A stretch of 64,000 nucleotides of DNA from Odontesthes bonariensis (GCF_027942865.1 NC_134510.1:12242743-12306742); one strand, 5' to 3'; positions 44,422-56,658 are shown, counted from the stretch's first letter. The notes: generated from the sequence alone by a model not told the origin. Program-made: numbers and translations.

Positions 44422-44493
44422 TCCTCGTTAGTATAATGGACAGTATCTCCGCCTGTCACGCGGAAGATTGGGGTTCGATTCCCCGACGGGGAG
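44422..44493 (+). tRNA. trnad-guc: tRNA-Asp(GTC), C49T
   Basis: Unit 50. T49-G65 wobble. Confidence 0.92.
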
Positions 44494-44986
44494 AGCTTGG
44501 TCTTTTATCAGCTGCCTGCCACCAAGTGATGATTGCTTTGATACTCTCACCCATCTTCGGCCTAAATGTCAATAGCCCCCTTCAAATAGCTTAACATGAG
44601 GCCAGGTTGCTTTGGTCAAAAGCCCTTTCCCGTTTACTATGGTGTTAAGTGCAAACCAAGACCTTATAATCAACAATGTGCCTTTTGCTAATGATTCTGT
44701 CCTGCCCAAAGCACTGTAGAAGGTTGTGACAACACAGCTTGTTGAGCAGTGGTCAGAAGATTCTCATGCAACAAGTGTCTTGGCTGTTGTTTAACAGGGC
44801 TCCTGAGGCAAACAAAAAGAAGGCATAGCATTTGGAAGCAAGAACTCTTCGGAGGTAAAGCGGCCACAATAATCTTTAAACAAGATGATGCAGTGGCAGA
44901 ATAGCAATACGAAATGGTATTGCTAAGCAAGGAGTAAACTTGGGTTGCCTTGCCAGTGAAAATGTTTCTCTAGGAGAAGTCTGCAA

Positions 44987-45069
44987 TGTCAGAAGTGGGA
45001 TTCGAACCCACGCCTCCAGGGGAGACTGCGACCTGAACGCAGCGCCTTAGACCGCTCGGCCATCCTGAC
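44987..45069 (-). tRNA. trnal-cag: tRNA-Leu(CAG), class A consensus
   Basis: Unit 51. Full consensus. Confidence 0.97.
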
Positions 45070-45319
45070 TACGAAAAGGAATATTTGACGACACTGTCGG
45101 CGGGCCCAGGCATCATTCCAGCGAATATGTGGGTCTGCGTTGTGTTTGTGTTGAAGGGGAATATTGACGAGGCATGCAGCTTCAGGGAAGACTCTCCTTC
45201 TGAGTGATGGGACTGCGATAGCAATTTTCCTGCACCTTGAAAGGGGACACCAAAATCTTATTTCACTCCTTGGCGATAGTTGTCTTTTCATCTGACGACT
45301 GTGTCAGTCACACAGAAAT

Positions 45320-45391
45320 TCCTCGTTGGTATAATGGACAGTATCTCCGCCTGTCACGCGGAAGATCGGGGTTTGATTCCCCGACGGGGAG
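45320..45391 (+). tRNA. trnad-guc: tRNA-Asp(GTC), G9 + T56 variant
   Basis: Unit 51. B-box C56 lost. Confidence 0.8.
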
Positions 45392-45884
45392 AGCTTGGTC
45401 TTTTATCAGCTGCCTGCCACCAAGTGATGATTGTTTTGATACTCTCACCCATCTTCGGCCTAAATGTCAATAGCCCCCTTCAAATAGCCTAACATGAGGC
45501 CAGGTTGCTTTGGTCAAAAGCCCTTTCCCGTTTACTATGGTGTTAAGTGCAAACCAAGACCTTATAATCAACAATGTGCCTTTTGCTAATGATTCTGTCC
45601 TGCCCAAAGCACTGTAGAAGGTTGTGACAACACAGCTTGTTGAGCAGTGGTCAGAAGATTCTCATGCAACAAGTGTCTTGGCTGTTGTTTAACAGGGCTC
45701 CTGAGGAAAACAAAAAGTAAGCATAGCATTTGGAAGCAAGAACTCTTCGGAGGTAAAGCGGCCACAATAATCTTTAAACAAGATGATGCAGTGGCAGAAT
45801 AGCAATACGACATGGTATTGCTAAGCAAGGAGTAAACTTGGGTTTCCTTGCCAGTGAAAATGTTTCTCTAGGAGAAGTCTGCAA

Positions 45885-45967
45885 TGTCAGAAGTGGGCTT
45901 TGAACTCACGCCTCCAGGGGAGACTGCGACCTGATCGCAGCGCCTTAGACCGCTCGGCCATCCTGAC
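45885..45967 (-). tRNA. trnal-cag: tRNA-Leu(CAG), class D with T32A
   Basis: Unit 52. A52, A57, G60 and, privately, T32 to A at the start of the anticodon loop (45935). T33 and the CAG anticodon are unchanged. Confidence 0.76.
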
Positions 45968-46217
45968 TACTAAAAGGAATATTTGACGACACTGTCGGCG
46001 GGCCCAGGCATCATTCCAGCGAATATGTGGGTCTGCGTTGTGTTCGTGTTGAAGAGGAATATTGACGAGGCATGCAGCTTCATGGAAGACTCTCCTTCTG
46101 AGTAATGGGACTGTGATAGCAATTTTCCTGCACCTTGAAACGGGACACCAAAATCTTATTTCACTCCTTGGCGATAGTTGTCTTTTCGTCTGACGACTGT
46201 GTCAGGCACACAGAAAT

Positions 46218-46289
46218 TCCTCGTTAGTATAATGGACAGTATCTCCGCCTGTCACGCGGAAGATTGGGGTTCGATTCCCCGACGGGGAG
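46218..46289 (+). tRNA. trnad-guc: tRNA-Asp(GTC), C49T
   Basis: Unit 52. T49-G65 wobble. Confidence 0.92.
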
Positions 46290-46782
46290 AGCTTGGTCTT
46301 TTATCAGCTGCCTGCCACCAAGTGATGATTGTTTTGATACTCTCACCCATCTTCGGCCTAAATGTCAATAGCCCCCTTCAAATAGCCTAACATGAGGCCA
46401 GGTTGCTTTGGTCAAAAGCCCTTTCCCGTTTACTATGGTGTTAAGTGCAAACCAAGACCTTATAATCAACAATGTGCCTTTTGCTAATGATTCTGTCCTG
46501 CCCAAAGCACTGTAGAAGGTTGTGACAACACAGCTTGTTGAGCAGTGGTCAGAAGATTCTCATGCAACAAGTGTCTTGGCTGTTGTTTAACAGGGCTCCT
46601 GAGGCAAACAAAAAGTAGGCATAGCATTTGGAAGCAAGAACTCTTCGGAGGTAAAGCGGCCACAATAATCTTTAAACAAGATGATGCAGTGGCAGAATAG
46701 CAATACGACATGGTATTGCTAAGCAAGGAGTAAACTTGGGTTTCCTTGCCAGTGAAAATGTTTCTCTAGGAGAAGTCTGCAA

Positions 46783-46865
46783 TGTCAGAAGTGGGCTTTG
46801 AACTCACGCCTCCAGGGGAGACTGCGACCTGAACGCAGCGCCTTAGACCGCTCGGCCATCCTGAC
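46783..46865 (-). tRNA. trnal-cag: tRNA-Leu(CAG), class D
   Basis: Unit 53. A52, A57, G60. Confidence 0.8.
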
Positions 46866-47115
46866 TACTAAAAGCAATATTTGACGACACTGTCGGCGGG
46901 CCCAGGCATCATTCCAGCGAATATGTGGGTCTGCGTTGTGTTCGTGTTGAAGAGGAATATTGACGAGGCATGCAGCTTCATGGAAGACTCTCCTTCTGAG
47001 TGATGGGACTGTGATAGCAATTTTCCTGCACCTTGAAACGGGACACCAAAATCTTATTTCACTCCTTGGCGATAGTTGTCTTTTCGTCTGACGACTGTGT
47101 CAGGCACACAGAAAT

Positions 47116-47187
47116 TCCTCGTTAGTATAATGGACAGTATCTCCGCCTGTCACGCGGAAGATCGGGGTTCGATTCCCCGACGGGGAG
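47116..47187 (+). tRNA. trnad-guc: tRNA-Asp(GTC), consensus body
   Basis: Unit 53. Consensus. The spacer after it has a private 1-bp deletion near 47580. Confidence 0.95.
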
Positions 47188-47679
47188 AGCTTGGTCTTTT
47201 ATCAGCTGCCTGCCACCAAGTGATGATTGTTTTGATACTCTCACCCATCTTCGGCCTAAATGTCAATAGCCCCCTTCAAATAGCCTAACATGAGGCCAGG
47301 TTGCTTTGGTCAAAAGCCCTTTCCCGTTTACTATGGTGTTAAGTGCAAACCAAGACCTTATAATCAACAATGTGCCTTTTGCTAATGATTCTGTCCTGCC
47401 CAAAGCACTGTAGAAGGTTGTGACAACACAGCTTGTTGAGCAGTGGTCAGAAGATTCTCATGCAACAAGTGTCTTGGCTGTTGTTTAACAGGGCTCCTGA
47501 GGCAAACAAAAAGTAGGCATAGCATTTGGAAGCAAGAACTCTTCGGAGGTAAAGCGGCCACAATAATCTTTAAACAAGATATGCAGTGGCAGAATAGCAA
47601 TACGACATGGTATTGCTAAGCAAGGAGTAAACTTGGGTTGCCTTGCCAGTGAAAATGTTTCTCTAGGAGAAGTCTGCAA

Positions 47680-47762
47680 TGTCAGAAGTGAGATTTGAAC
47701 CCACGCCTCCAGGGGAGACTGCGACCTGAACGCAGCGCCTTAGACCGCTCGGCCATCCTGAC
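47680..47762 (-). tRNA. trnal-cag: tRNA-Leu(CAG), class C
   Basis: Unit 54. A57, T62. The upstream palindrome has a private CpG loss (gacaacactg). Confidence 0.9.
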
Positions 47763-48012
47763 TACGAAAAGGAATATTTGACAACACTGTCGGCGGGCCC
47801 AGGCATCATTCCAGCGAATATGTGGGTCTGCGTTGTGTTTGTGTTGAAGGGGAATATTGACGAGGCATGCAGCTTCATGGAAGACTCTCCTTCTGAGTGA
47901 TGGGACTGTGATAGCAATTTTCCTGCACCTTGAAAGGGGACACCAAAATCTTATTTCACTCCTTGGCGATAGTTGTCTTTTCGTCTGACGACTGTGTCAG
48001 TCACACAGAAAT

Positions 48013-48084
48013 TCCTCGTTAGTATAATGGACAGTATCTCCGCCTGTCACGCGGAAGATCGGGGTTCGATTCCCCGACGCGGAG
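48013..48084 (+). tRNA. trnad-guc: tRNA-Asp(GTC), G69C
   Basis: Unit 54. G69 is C, so the T4-G69 wobble in the acceptor stem becomes a T/C mismatch. Private. Confidence 0.87.
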
Positions 48085-48577
48085 AGCTTGGTCTTTTATC
48101 AGCTGCCTGCCACCAAGTGATGATTGCTTTGATACTCTCACCCATCTTCGGCCTAAATGTCAATAGCCCCCTTCAAATAGCCTAACATGAGGCCAGGTTG
48201 CTTTGGTCAAAAGCCCTTTCCCGTTTACTATGGTGTTAAGTGCAAACCAAGACCTTATAATCAACAATGTGCCTTTTGCTAATGATTCTGTCCTGCCCAA
48301 AGCACTGTAGAAGGTTGTGACAACACAGCTTGTTGAGCAGTGGTCAGAAGATTCTCATGCAACAAGTGTCTTGGCTGTTGTTTAACAGGGCTCCTGAGGC
48401 AAACAAAAAGTAGGCATAGCATTTGGAAGCAAGAACTCTTCGGAGGTAAACCGGCCACAATAATCTTTAAACAAGATGATGCAGTGGCAGAATAGCAATA
48501 CGACATGGTATTGCTAAGCAAGGAGTAAACTTGGGTTTCCTTGCCAGTGAAAATGTTTCTCTAGGAGAAGTCTGCAA

Positions 48578-48660
48578 TGTCAGAAGTGGGCTTTGAACTC
48601 ACGCCTCCAGGGGAGACTGCGACCTGAACGCAGCGCCTTAGACCGCTCGGCCATCCTGAC
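48578..48660 (-). tRNA. trnal-cag: tRNA-Leu(CAG), class D
   Basis: Unit 55. A52, A57, G60. The 5' flank is tacgaaaagg rather than the tactaaaag usual for class D. Confidence 0.8.
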
Positions 48661-48910
48661 TACGAAAAGGAATATTTGACGACACTGTCGGCGGGCCCAG
48701 GCATCATTCCAGCGAATATGTGGGTCTGCGTTGTGTTTGTGTTGAAGGGGAATATTGACGAGGCATGCAGCTTCATGGAAGACTCTCCTTCTGAGTGATG
48801 GGACTGTGATAGCAATTTTCCTGCACCTTGAAAGGGGACACCAAAATCTTATTTCACTCCTTGGCGATAGTTGTCTTTTCGTCTGACGACTGTGTCAGTC
48901 ACACAGAAAT

Positions 48911-48982
48911 TCCTCGTTAGTATAATGGACAGTATCTCCGCCTGTCACGCGGAAGATCGGGGTTCGATTCCCCGACGGGGAG
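48911..48982 (+). tRNA. trnad-guc: tRNA-Asp(GTC), consensus body
   Basis: Unit 55. Consensus. Confidence 0.95.
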
Positions 48983-49475
48983 AGCTTGGTCTTTTATCAG
49001 CTGCCTGCCACCAAGTGATGATTGCTTTGATACTCTCACCCATCTTCGGCCTAAATGTCAATAGCCCCCTTCAAATAGCTTAACATGAGGCCAGGTTGCT
49101 TTGGTCAAAAGCCCTTTCCCGTTTACTATGGTGTTAAGTGCAAACCAAGACCTTATAATCAACAATGTGCCTTTTGCTAATGATTCTGTCCTGCCCAAAG
49201 CACTGTAGAAGGTTGTGACAACACAGCTTGTTGAGCAGTGGTCAGAAGATTCTCATGCAACAAGTGTCTTGGCTGTTGTTTAACAGGGCTCCTGAGGCAA
49301 ACAAAAAGAAGGCATAGCATTTGGAAGCAAGAACTCTTCGGAGGTAAAGCGGCCACAATAATCTTTAAACAAGATGATGCAGTGGCAGAATAGCAATACG
49401 AAATGGTATTGCTAAGCAAGGAGTAAACTTGGGTTGCCTTGCCAGTGAAAATGTTTCTCTAGGAGAAGTCTGCAA

Positions 49476-49558
49476 TGTCAGAAGTGGGATTCGAACCCAC
49501 GCCTCCAGGGGAGACTGCGACCTGAACGCAGCGCCTTAGACCGCTCGGCCATCCTGAC
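49476..49558 (-). tRNA. trnal-cag: tRNA-Leu(CAG), class A consensus
   Basis: Unit 56. Full consensus. This is the last class A Leu gene in the window; none follows in units 57-72. Confidence 0.97.
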
Positions 49559-49808
49559 TACGAAAAGGAATATTTGACGACACTGTCGGCGGGCCCAGGC
49601 ATCATTCCAGCGAATATGTGGGTCTGCGTTGTGTTTGTGTTGAAGGGGAATATTGACGAGGCATGCAGCTTCAGGGAAGACTCTCCTTCTGAGTGATGGG
49701 ACTGCGATAGCAATTTTCCTGCACCTTGAAAGGGGACACCAAAATCTTATTTCACTCCTTGGCGATAGTTGTCTTTTCATCTGACGACTGTGTCAGTCAC
49801 ACAGAAAT

Positions 49809-49880
49809 TCCTCGTTGGTATAATGGACAGTATCTCCGCCTGTCACGCGGAAGATGGGGGTTTGATTCCCCGACGGGGAG
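49809..49880 (+). tRNA. trnad-guc: tRNA-Asp(GTC), G9 + C49G + T56
   Basis: Unit 56. G49 cannot pair with G65, and B-box C56 is lost. Probably inactive. Confidence 0.72.
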
Positions 49881-50373
49881 AGCTTGGTCTTTTATCAGCT
49901 GCCTGCCACCAAGTGATGATTGTTTTGATACTCTCACCCATCTTCGGCCTAAATGTCAATAGCCCCCTTCAAATAGCCTAACATGAGGCCAGGTTGCTTT
50001 GGTCAAAAGCCCTTTCCCGTTTACTATGGTGTTAAGTGCAAACCAAGACCTTATAATCAACAATGTGCCTTTTGCTAATGATTCTGTCCTGCCCAAAGCA
50101 CTGTAGAAGGTTGTGACAACACAGCTTGTTGAGCAGTGGTCAGAAGATTCTCATGCAACAAGTGTCTTGGCTGTTGTTTAACAGGGCTCCTGAGGAAAAC
50201 AAAAAGTAGGCATAGCATTTGGAAGCAAGAACTCTTCGGAGGTAAAGCGGCCACAATAATCTTTAAACAAGATGATGCAGTGGCAGAATAGCAATACGAC
50301 ATGGTATTGCTAAGCAAGGAGTAAACTTGGGTTTCCTTGCCAGTGAAAATGTTTCTCTAGGAGAAGTCTGCAA

Positions 50374-50456
50374 TGTCAGAAGTGGGCTTTGAACTCACGC
50401 CTCCAGGGGAGACTGCAACCTGAACGCAGCGCCTTAGACCGCTCGGCCATCCTGAC
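50374..50456 (-). tRNA. trnal-cag: tRNA-Leu(CAG), class D with C39T
   Basis: Unit 57. A52, A57, G60 plus C39 to T, a G31-T39 wobble at the top of the anticodon stem (CpG loss). Confidence 0.76.
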
Positions 50457-50706
50457 TACTAAAAGGAATATTTGACGACACTGTCGGCGGGCCCAGGCAT
50501 CATTCCAGCGAATATGTGGGTCTGCGTTGTGTTCGTGTTGAAGAGGAATATTGACGAGGCATGCAGCTTCATGGAAGACTCTCCTTCTGAGTAATGGGAC
50601 TGTGATAGCAATTTTCCTGCACCTTGAAACGGGACACCAAAATCTTATTTCACTCCTTGGCGATAGTTGTCTTTTCGTCTGACGACTGTGTCAGGCACAC
50701 AGAAAT

Positions 50707-50778
50707 TCCTCGTTAGTATAATGGACAGTATCTCCGCCTGTCACGTGGAAGATTGGGGTTCGATTCCCCGACGGGGAG
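50707..50778 (+). tRNA. trnad-guc: tRNA-Asp(GTC), C40T + C49T
   Basis: Unit 57. G30-T40 and T49-G65 wobbles, both from CpG loss. Confidence 0.88.
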
Positions 50779-51271
50779 AGCTTGGTCTTTTATCAGCTGC
50801 CTGCCACCAAGTGATGATTGTTTTGATACTCTCACCCATCTTCGGCCTAAATGTCAATAGCCCCCTTCAAATAGCCTAACATGAGGCCAGGTTGCTTTGG
50901 TCAAAAGCCCTTTCCCGTTTACTATGGTGTTAAGTGCAAACCAAGACCTTATAATCAACAATGTGCCTTTTGCTAATGATTCTGTCCTGCCCAAAGCACT
51001 GTAGAAGGTTGTGACAACACAGCTTGTTGAGCAGTGGTCAGAAGATTCTCATGCAACAAGTGTCTTGGCTGTTGTTTAACAGGGCTCCTGAGGCAAACAA
51101 AAAGTAGGCATAGCATTTGGAAGCAAGAACTCTTCGGAGGTAAAGCGGCCACAATAATCTTTAAACAAGATGATGCAGTGGCAGAATAGCAATACGACAT
51201 GGTATTGCTAAGCAAGGAGTAAACTTGGGTTTCCTTGCCAGTGAAAATGTTTCTCTAGGAGAAGTCTGCAA

Positions 51272-51354
51272 TGTCAGAAGTGGGCTTTGAACTCACGCCT
51301 CCAGGGGAGACTGCGACCTGAACGCAGCGCCTTAGACCGCTCGGCCATCCTGAC
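51272..51354 (-). tRNA. trnal-cag: tRNA-Leu(CAG), class D
   Basis: Unit 58. A52, A57, G60. Confidence 0.8.
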
Positions 51355-51604
51355 TACTAAAAGCAATATTTGACGACACTGTCGGCGGGCCCAGGCATCA
51401 TTCCAGCGAATATGTGGGTCTGCGTTGTGTTCGTGTTGAAGAGGAATATTGACGAGGCATGCAGCTTCATGGAAGACTCTCCTTCTGAGTGATGGGACTG
51501 TGATAGCAATTTTCCTGCACCTTGAAACGGGACACCAAAATCTTATTTCACTCCTTGGCGATAGTTGTCTTTTCGTCTGACGACTGTGTCAGGCACACAG
51601 AAAT

Positions 51605-51676
51605 TCCTCGTTAGTATAATGGACAGTATCTCCGCCTGTCACGCGGAAGATCGGGGTTCGATTCCCCGACGGGGAG
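51605..51676 (+). tRNA. trnad-guc: tRNA-Asp(GTC), consensus body
   Basis: Unit 58. Consensus. Confidence 0.95.
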
Positions 51677-52169
51677 AGCTTGGTCTTTTATCAGCTGCCT
51701 GCCACCAAGTGATGATTGTTTTGATACTCTCACCCATCTTCGGCCTAAATGTCAATAGCCCCCTTCAAATAGCCTAACATGAGGCCAGGTTGCTTTGGTC
51801 AAAAGCCCTTTCCCGTTTACTATGGTGTTAAGTGCAAACCAAGACCTTATAATCAACAATGTGCCTTTTGCTAATGATTCTGTCCTGCCCAAAGCACTGT
51901 AGAAGGTTGTGACAACACAGCTTGTTGAGCAGTGGTCAGAAGATTCTCATGCAACAAGTGTCTTGGCTGTTGTTTAACAGGGCTCCTGAGGCAAACAAAA
52001 AGTAGGCATAGCATTTGGAAGCAAGAACTCTTCGGAGGTAAAGCGGCCACAATAATCTTTAAACAAGATGATGCAGTGGCAGAATAGCAATACGACATGG
52101 TATTGCTAAGCAAGGAGTAAACTTGGGTTGCCTTGCCAGTGAAAATGTTTCTCTAGGAGAAGTCTGCAA

Positions 52170-52252
52170 TGTCAGAAGTGAGATTTGAACCCACGCCTCC
52201 AGGGGAGACTGCGACCTGAACGCAGCGCCTTAGACCGCTCGGCCATCCTGAC
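52170..52252 (-). tRNA. trnal-cag: tRNA-Leu(CAG), class C
   Basis: Unit 59. A57, T62. Confidence 0.9.
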
Positions 52253-52502
52253 TACGAAAAGGAATATTTGACGACACTGTCGGCGGGCCCAGGCATCATT
52301 CCAGCGAATATGTGGGTCTGCGTTGTGTTTGTGTTGAAGGGGAATATTGACGAGGCATGCAGCTTCATGGAAGACTCTCCTTCTGAGTGATGGGACTGTG
52401 ATAGCAATTTTCCTGCACCTTGAAAGGGGACACCAAAATCTTATTTCACTCCTTGGCGATAGTTGTCTTTTCGTCTGACGACTGTGTCAGGCACACAGAA
52501 AT

Positions 52503-52574
52503 TCCTCGTTAGTATAATGGACAGTATCTCCGCCTGTCACGCGGAAGTTCGGGGTTCGATTCCCCGACGGGGAG
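52503..52574 (+). tRNA. trnad-guc: tRNA-Asp(GTC), A46T
   Basis: Unit 59. First of four copies with T46 in the variable loop (AGTT). Base 46 normally stacks on the 13-22 pair, so a mild effect is possible. All stems are intact. Confidence 0.92.
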
Positions 52575-53067
52575 AGCTTGGTCTTTTATCAGCTGCCTGC
52601 CACCAAGTGATGATTGTTTTGATACTCTCACCCATCTTCGGCCTAAATGTCAATAGCCCCCTTCAAATAGCCTAACATGAGGCCAGGTTGCTTTGGTCAA
52701 AAGCCCTTTCCCGTTTACTATGGTGTTAAGTGCAAACCAAGACCTTATAATCAACAATGTGCCTTTTGCTAATGATTCTGTCCTGCCCAAAGCACTGTAG
52801 AAGGTTGTGACAACACAGCTTGTTGAGCAGTGGTCAGAAGATTCTCATGCAACAAGTGTCTTGGCTGTTGTTTAACAGGGCTCCTGAGGCAAACAAAAAG
52901 TAGGCATAGCATTTGGAAGCAAGAACTCTTCGGAGGTAAAGCGGCCACAATAATCTTTAAACAAGATGATGCAGTGGCAGAATAGCAATACGACATGGTA
53001 TTGCTAAGCAAGGAGTAAACTTGGGTTGCCTTGCCAGTGAAAATGTTTCTCTAGGAGAAGTCTGCAA

Positions 53068-53150
53068 TGTCAGAAGTGGGATTTGAACCCACGCCTCTAG
53101 GGGAGACTGCGACCTGAACGCAGCGCCTTAGACCGCTCGGCCATCCTGAC
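53068..53150 (-). tRNA. trnal-cag: tRNA-Leu(CAG), class B with variable-arm change
   Basis: Unit 60. A57, and the variable-arm strand is AGAG instead of GGAG, shared with unit 62. Confidence 0.9.
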
Positions 53151-53400
53151 CACTAAAAGGAATATTTGACGACACTGTCGGCGGGCCCAGGCATCATTCC
53201 AGCGAATATGTGGGTCTGCGTTGTGTTCGTGTTGAAGAGGAATATTGACGAGGCATGCAGCTTCATGGAAGACTCTCCTTCTGAGTAATGGGACTGTGAT
53301 AGCAATTTTCCTGCACCTTGAAACGGGACACCAAAATCTTATTTCACTCCTTGGCGATAGTTGTCTTTTCGTCTGACGACTGTGTCAGTCACACAGAAAT

Positions 53401-53472
53401 TCCTCGTTAGTATAATGGACAGTATCTCCGCCTGTCACGCGGAAGTTCGGGGTTCGATTCCCCGACGGGGAG
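53401..53472 (+). tRNA. trnad-guc: tRNA-Asp(GTC), A46T
   Basis: Unit 60. T46; otherwise consensus. Confidence 0.92.
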
Positions 53473-53965
53473 AGCTTGGTCTTTTATCAGCTGCCTGCCA
53501 CCAAGTGATGATTGTTTTGATACTCTCACCCATCTTCGGCCTAAATGTCAATAGCCCCCTTCAAATAGCCTAACATGAGGCCAGGTTGCTTTGGTCAAAA
53601 GCCCTTTCCCGTTTACTATGGTGTTAAGTGCAAACCAAGACCTTATAATCAACAATGTGCCTTTTGCTAATGATTCTGTCCTGCCCAAAGCACTGTAGAA
53701 GGTTGTGACAACACAGCTTGTTGAGCAGTGGTCAGAAGATTCTCATGCAACAAGTGTCTTGGCTGTTGTTTAACAGGGCTCCTGAGGCAAACAAAAAGTA
53801 GGCATAGCATTTGGAAGCAAGAACTCTTCGGAGGTAAAGCGGCCACAATAATCTTTAAACAAGATGATGCAGTGGCAGAATAGCAATACGACATGGTATT
53901 GCTAAGCAAGGAGTAAACTTGGGTTTCCTTGCCAGTGAAAATGTTTCTCTAGGAGAAGTCTGCAA

Positions 53966-54048
53966 TGTCAGAAGTGGGCTTTGAACTCACGCCTCCAGGG
54001 GAGACTGCGACCTGAACGCAGCGCCTTAGACCGCTCGGCCATCCTGAC
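53966..54048 (-). tRNA. trnal-cag: tRNA-Leu(CAG), class D
   Basis: Unit 61. A52, A57, G60. Last class D copy. Confidence 0.8.
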
Positions 54049-54298
54049 TACTAAAAGCAATATTTGACGACACTGTCGGCGGGCCCAGGCATCATTCCAG
54101 CGAATATGTGGGTCTGCGTTGTGTTCGTGTTGAAGAGGAATATTGACGAGGCATGCAGCTTCATGGAAGACTCTCCTTCTGAGTGATGGGACTGTGATAG
54201 CAATTTTCCTGCACCTTGAAACGGGACACCAAAATCTTATTTCACTCCTTGGCGATAGTTGTCTTTTCGTCTGACGACTGTGTCAGGCACACAGAAAT

Positions 54299-54370
54299 TC
54301 CTCGTTAGTATAATGGACAGTATCTCCGCCTGTCACGCGGAAGATCGGGGTTCGATTCCCCGACGGGGAG
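54299..54370 (+). tRNA. trnad-guc: tRNA-Asp(GTC), consensus body
   Basis: Unit 61. The last consensus Asp gene in the window; every later copy is altered. Confidence 0.95.
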
Positions 54371-54863
54371 AGCTTGGTCTTTTATCAGCTGCCTGCCACC
54401 AAGTGATGATTGTTTTGATACTCTCACCCATCTTCGGCCTAAATGTCAATAGCCCCCTTCAAATAGCCTAACATGAGGCCAGGTTGCTTTGGTCAAAAGC
54501 CCTTTCCCGTTTACTATGGTGTTAAGTGCAAACCAAGACCTTATAATCAACAATGTGCCTTTTGCTAATGATTCTGTCCTGCCCAAAGCACTGTAGAAGG
54601 TTGTGACAACACAGCTTGTTGAGCAGTGGTCAGAAGATTCTCATGCAACAAGTGTCTTGGCTGTTGTTTAACAGGGCTCCTGAGGCAAACAAAAAGTAGG
54701 CATAGCATTTGGAAGCAAGAACTCTTCGGAGGTAAAGCGGCCACAATAATCTTTAAACAAGATGATGCAGTGGCAGAATAGCAATACGACATGGTATTGC
54801 TAAGCAAGGAGTAAACTTGGGTTGCCTTGCCAGTGAAAATGTTTCTCTAGGAGAAGTCTGCAA

Positions 54864-54946
54864 TGTCAGAAGTGAGATTTGAACCCACGCCTCTAGGGGA
54901 GACTGCGACCTGAACGCAGCGCCTTAGACCGCTCGGCCATCCTGAC
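54864..54946 (-). tRNA. trnal-cag: tRNA-Leu(CAG), class C with variable-arm change
   Basis: Unit 62. A57, T62 and the AGAG variable-arm strand. Last class C copy. Confidence 0.88.
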
Positions 54947-55196
54947 TACTAAAAGGAATATTTGACGACACTGTCGGCGGGCCCAGGCATCATTCCAGCG
55001 AATATGTGGGTCTGCGTTGTGTTCGTGTTGAAGAGGAATATTGACGAGGCATGCAGCTTCATGGAAGACTCTCCTTCTGAGTAATGGGACTGTGATAGCA
55101 ATTTTCCTGCACCTTGAAACGGGACACCAAAATCTTATTTCACTCCTTGGCGATAGTTGTCTTTTCGTCTGACGACTGTGTCAGTCACACAGAAAT

Positions 55197-55268
55197 TCCT
55201 CGTTAGTATAATGGACAGTATCTCCGCCTGTCACGCGGAAGTTCGGGGTTCGATTCCCCGACGGGGAG
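55197..55268 (+). tRNA. trnad-guc: tRNA-Asp(GTC), A46T
   Basis: Unit 62. T46; otherwise consensus. Confidence 0.92.
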
Positions 55269-55761
55269 AGCTTGGTCTTTTATCAGCTGCCTGCCACCAA
55301 GTGATGATTGTTTTGATACTCTCACCCATCTTCGGCCTAAATGTCAATAGCCCCCTTCAAATAGCCTAACATGAGGCCAGGTTGCTTTGGTCAAAAGCCC
55401 TTTCCCGTTTACTATGGTGTTAAGTGCAAACCAAGACCTTATAATCAACAATGTGCCTTTTGCTAATGATTCTGTCCTGCCCAAAGCACTGTAGAAGGTT
55501 GTGACAACACAGCTTGTTGAGCAGTGGTCAGAAGATTCTCATGCAACAAGTGTCTTGGCTGTTGTTTAACAGGGCTCCTGAGGCAAACAAAAAGTAGGCA
55601 TAGCATTTGGAAGCAAGAACTCTTCGGAGGTAAAGTGGCCACAATAATCTTTAAACAAGATGATGCAGTGGCAGAATAGCAATACGACATGGTATTGCTA
55701 AGCAAGGAGTAAACTTGGGTTGCCTTGCCAGTGAAAATGTTTCTCTAGGAGAAGTCTGCAA

Positions 55762-55844
55762 TGTCAGAAGTGGGATTTGAACCCACGCCTCCAGGGGAGA
55801 CTGCGACCTGAACGCAGCGCCTTAGACCGCTCGGCCATCCTGAC
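55762..55844 (-). tRNA. trnal-cag: tRNA-Leu(CAG), class B
   Basis: Unit 63. A57 only. From here to the window end every Leu copy is class B. Confidence 0.93.
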
Positions 55845-56094
55845 TACTAAAAGGAATATTTGACGACACTGTCGGCGGGCCCAGGCATCATTCCAGCGAA
55901 TATGTGGGTCTGCGTTGTGTTCGTGTTGAAGAGGAATATTGACGAGGCATGCAGCTTCATGGAAGAATCTCCTTCTGAGTAATGGGACTGTGATAGCAAT
56001 TTTCCTGCACCTTGAAACGGGACACCAAAATCTTATTTCACTCCTTGGCGATAGTTGTCTTTTCGTCTGACGACTGTGTCAGGCACACAGAAAT

Positions 56095-56166
56095 TCCTCG
56101 TTAGTATAATGGACAGTATCTCCGCCTGTCACGCGGAAGTTCGGGGTTCGATTCCCCGACGGGGAG
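56095..56166 (+). tRNA. trnad-guc: tRNA-Asp(GTC), A46T
   Basis: Unit 63. T46. The spacer starts to show the right-hand type (cctaactgtc for cctaaatgtc). Confidence 0.92.
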
Positions 56167-56658
56167 AGCTTGGTCTTTTATCAGCTGCCTGCCACCGAGT
56201 GATGATTGTTTTGATACTCTCACCCATCTTCGGCCTAACTGTCAATAGCCCCCTTCAAATAGCCTAACATGAGGCCAGGTTGCTTTGGTCAAAAGCCCTT
56301 TCCCGTTTACTATGGTGTTAAGTGCAAACCAAGACCTTATAATCAACAATGTGCTTTTGCTAATGATTCTGTCCTGCCCAAAGCACTGTAGAAGGTTGTG
56401 ACAACACAGCTTGTTGAGCAGTGGTCAGAAGATTCTCATGCAACAAGTGTCTTGGCTGTTGTTTAACAGGGCTCCTGAGGCAAACAAAAAGTAGGTATAG
56501 CATTTGGAAGCAAGAACTCTTCGGAGGTAAAGCGGCCACAATAATCTTTAAACAAGATGATGCAGTGGCAGAATAGCAATACGACATGGTATCGCTAAGC
56601 AAGGAGTAAACTTGGGTTGCCTTGCCAGTGAAAATGTTTCTCTAGGAGAAGTCTGCAA

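Larger units (their letters stand above)
44900..48490. repeat. Four-unit block (units 51-54), repeated at units 56-59
   Basis: Leu classes A, D, D, C. The second unit has tactaaaagg (not tactaaaagc) and an Asp gene with C49T. The third has the unusual combination gagtgatggg with gaaacggg. All are shared with units 56-59, five units away. Confidence 0.75.
49389..52980. repeat. Four-unit block (units 56-59), repeat of units 51-54
   Basis: Collinear with 44900-48490 by Leu class order and flank markers. New changes since then include C49G (unit 56), Leu C39T and Asp C40T (unit 57) and Asp A46T (unit 59). Confidence 0.75.
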
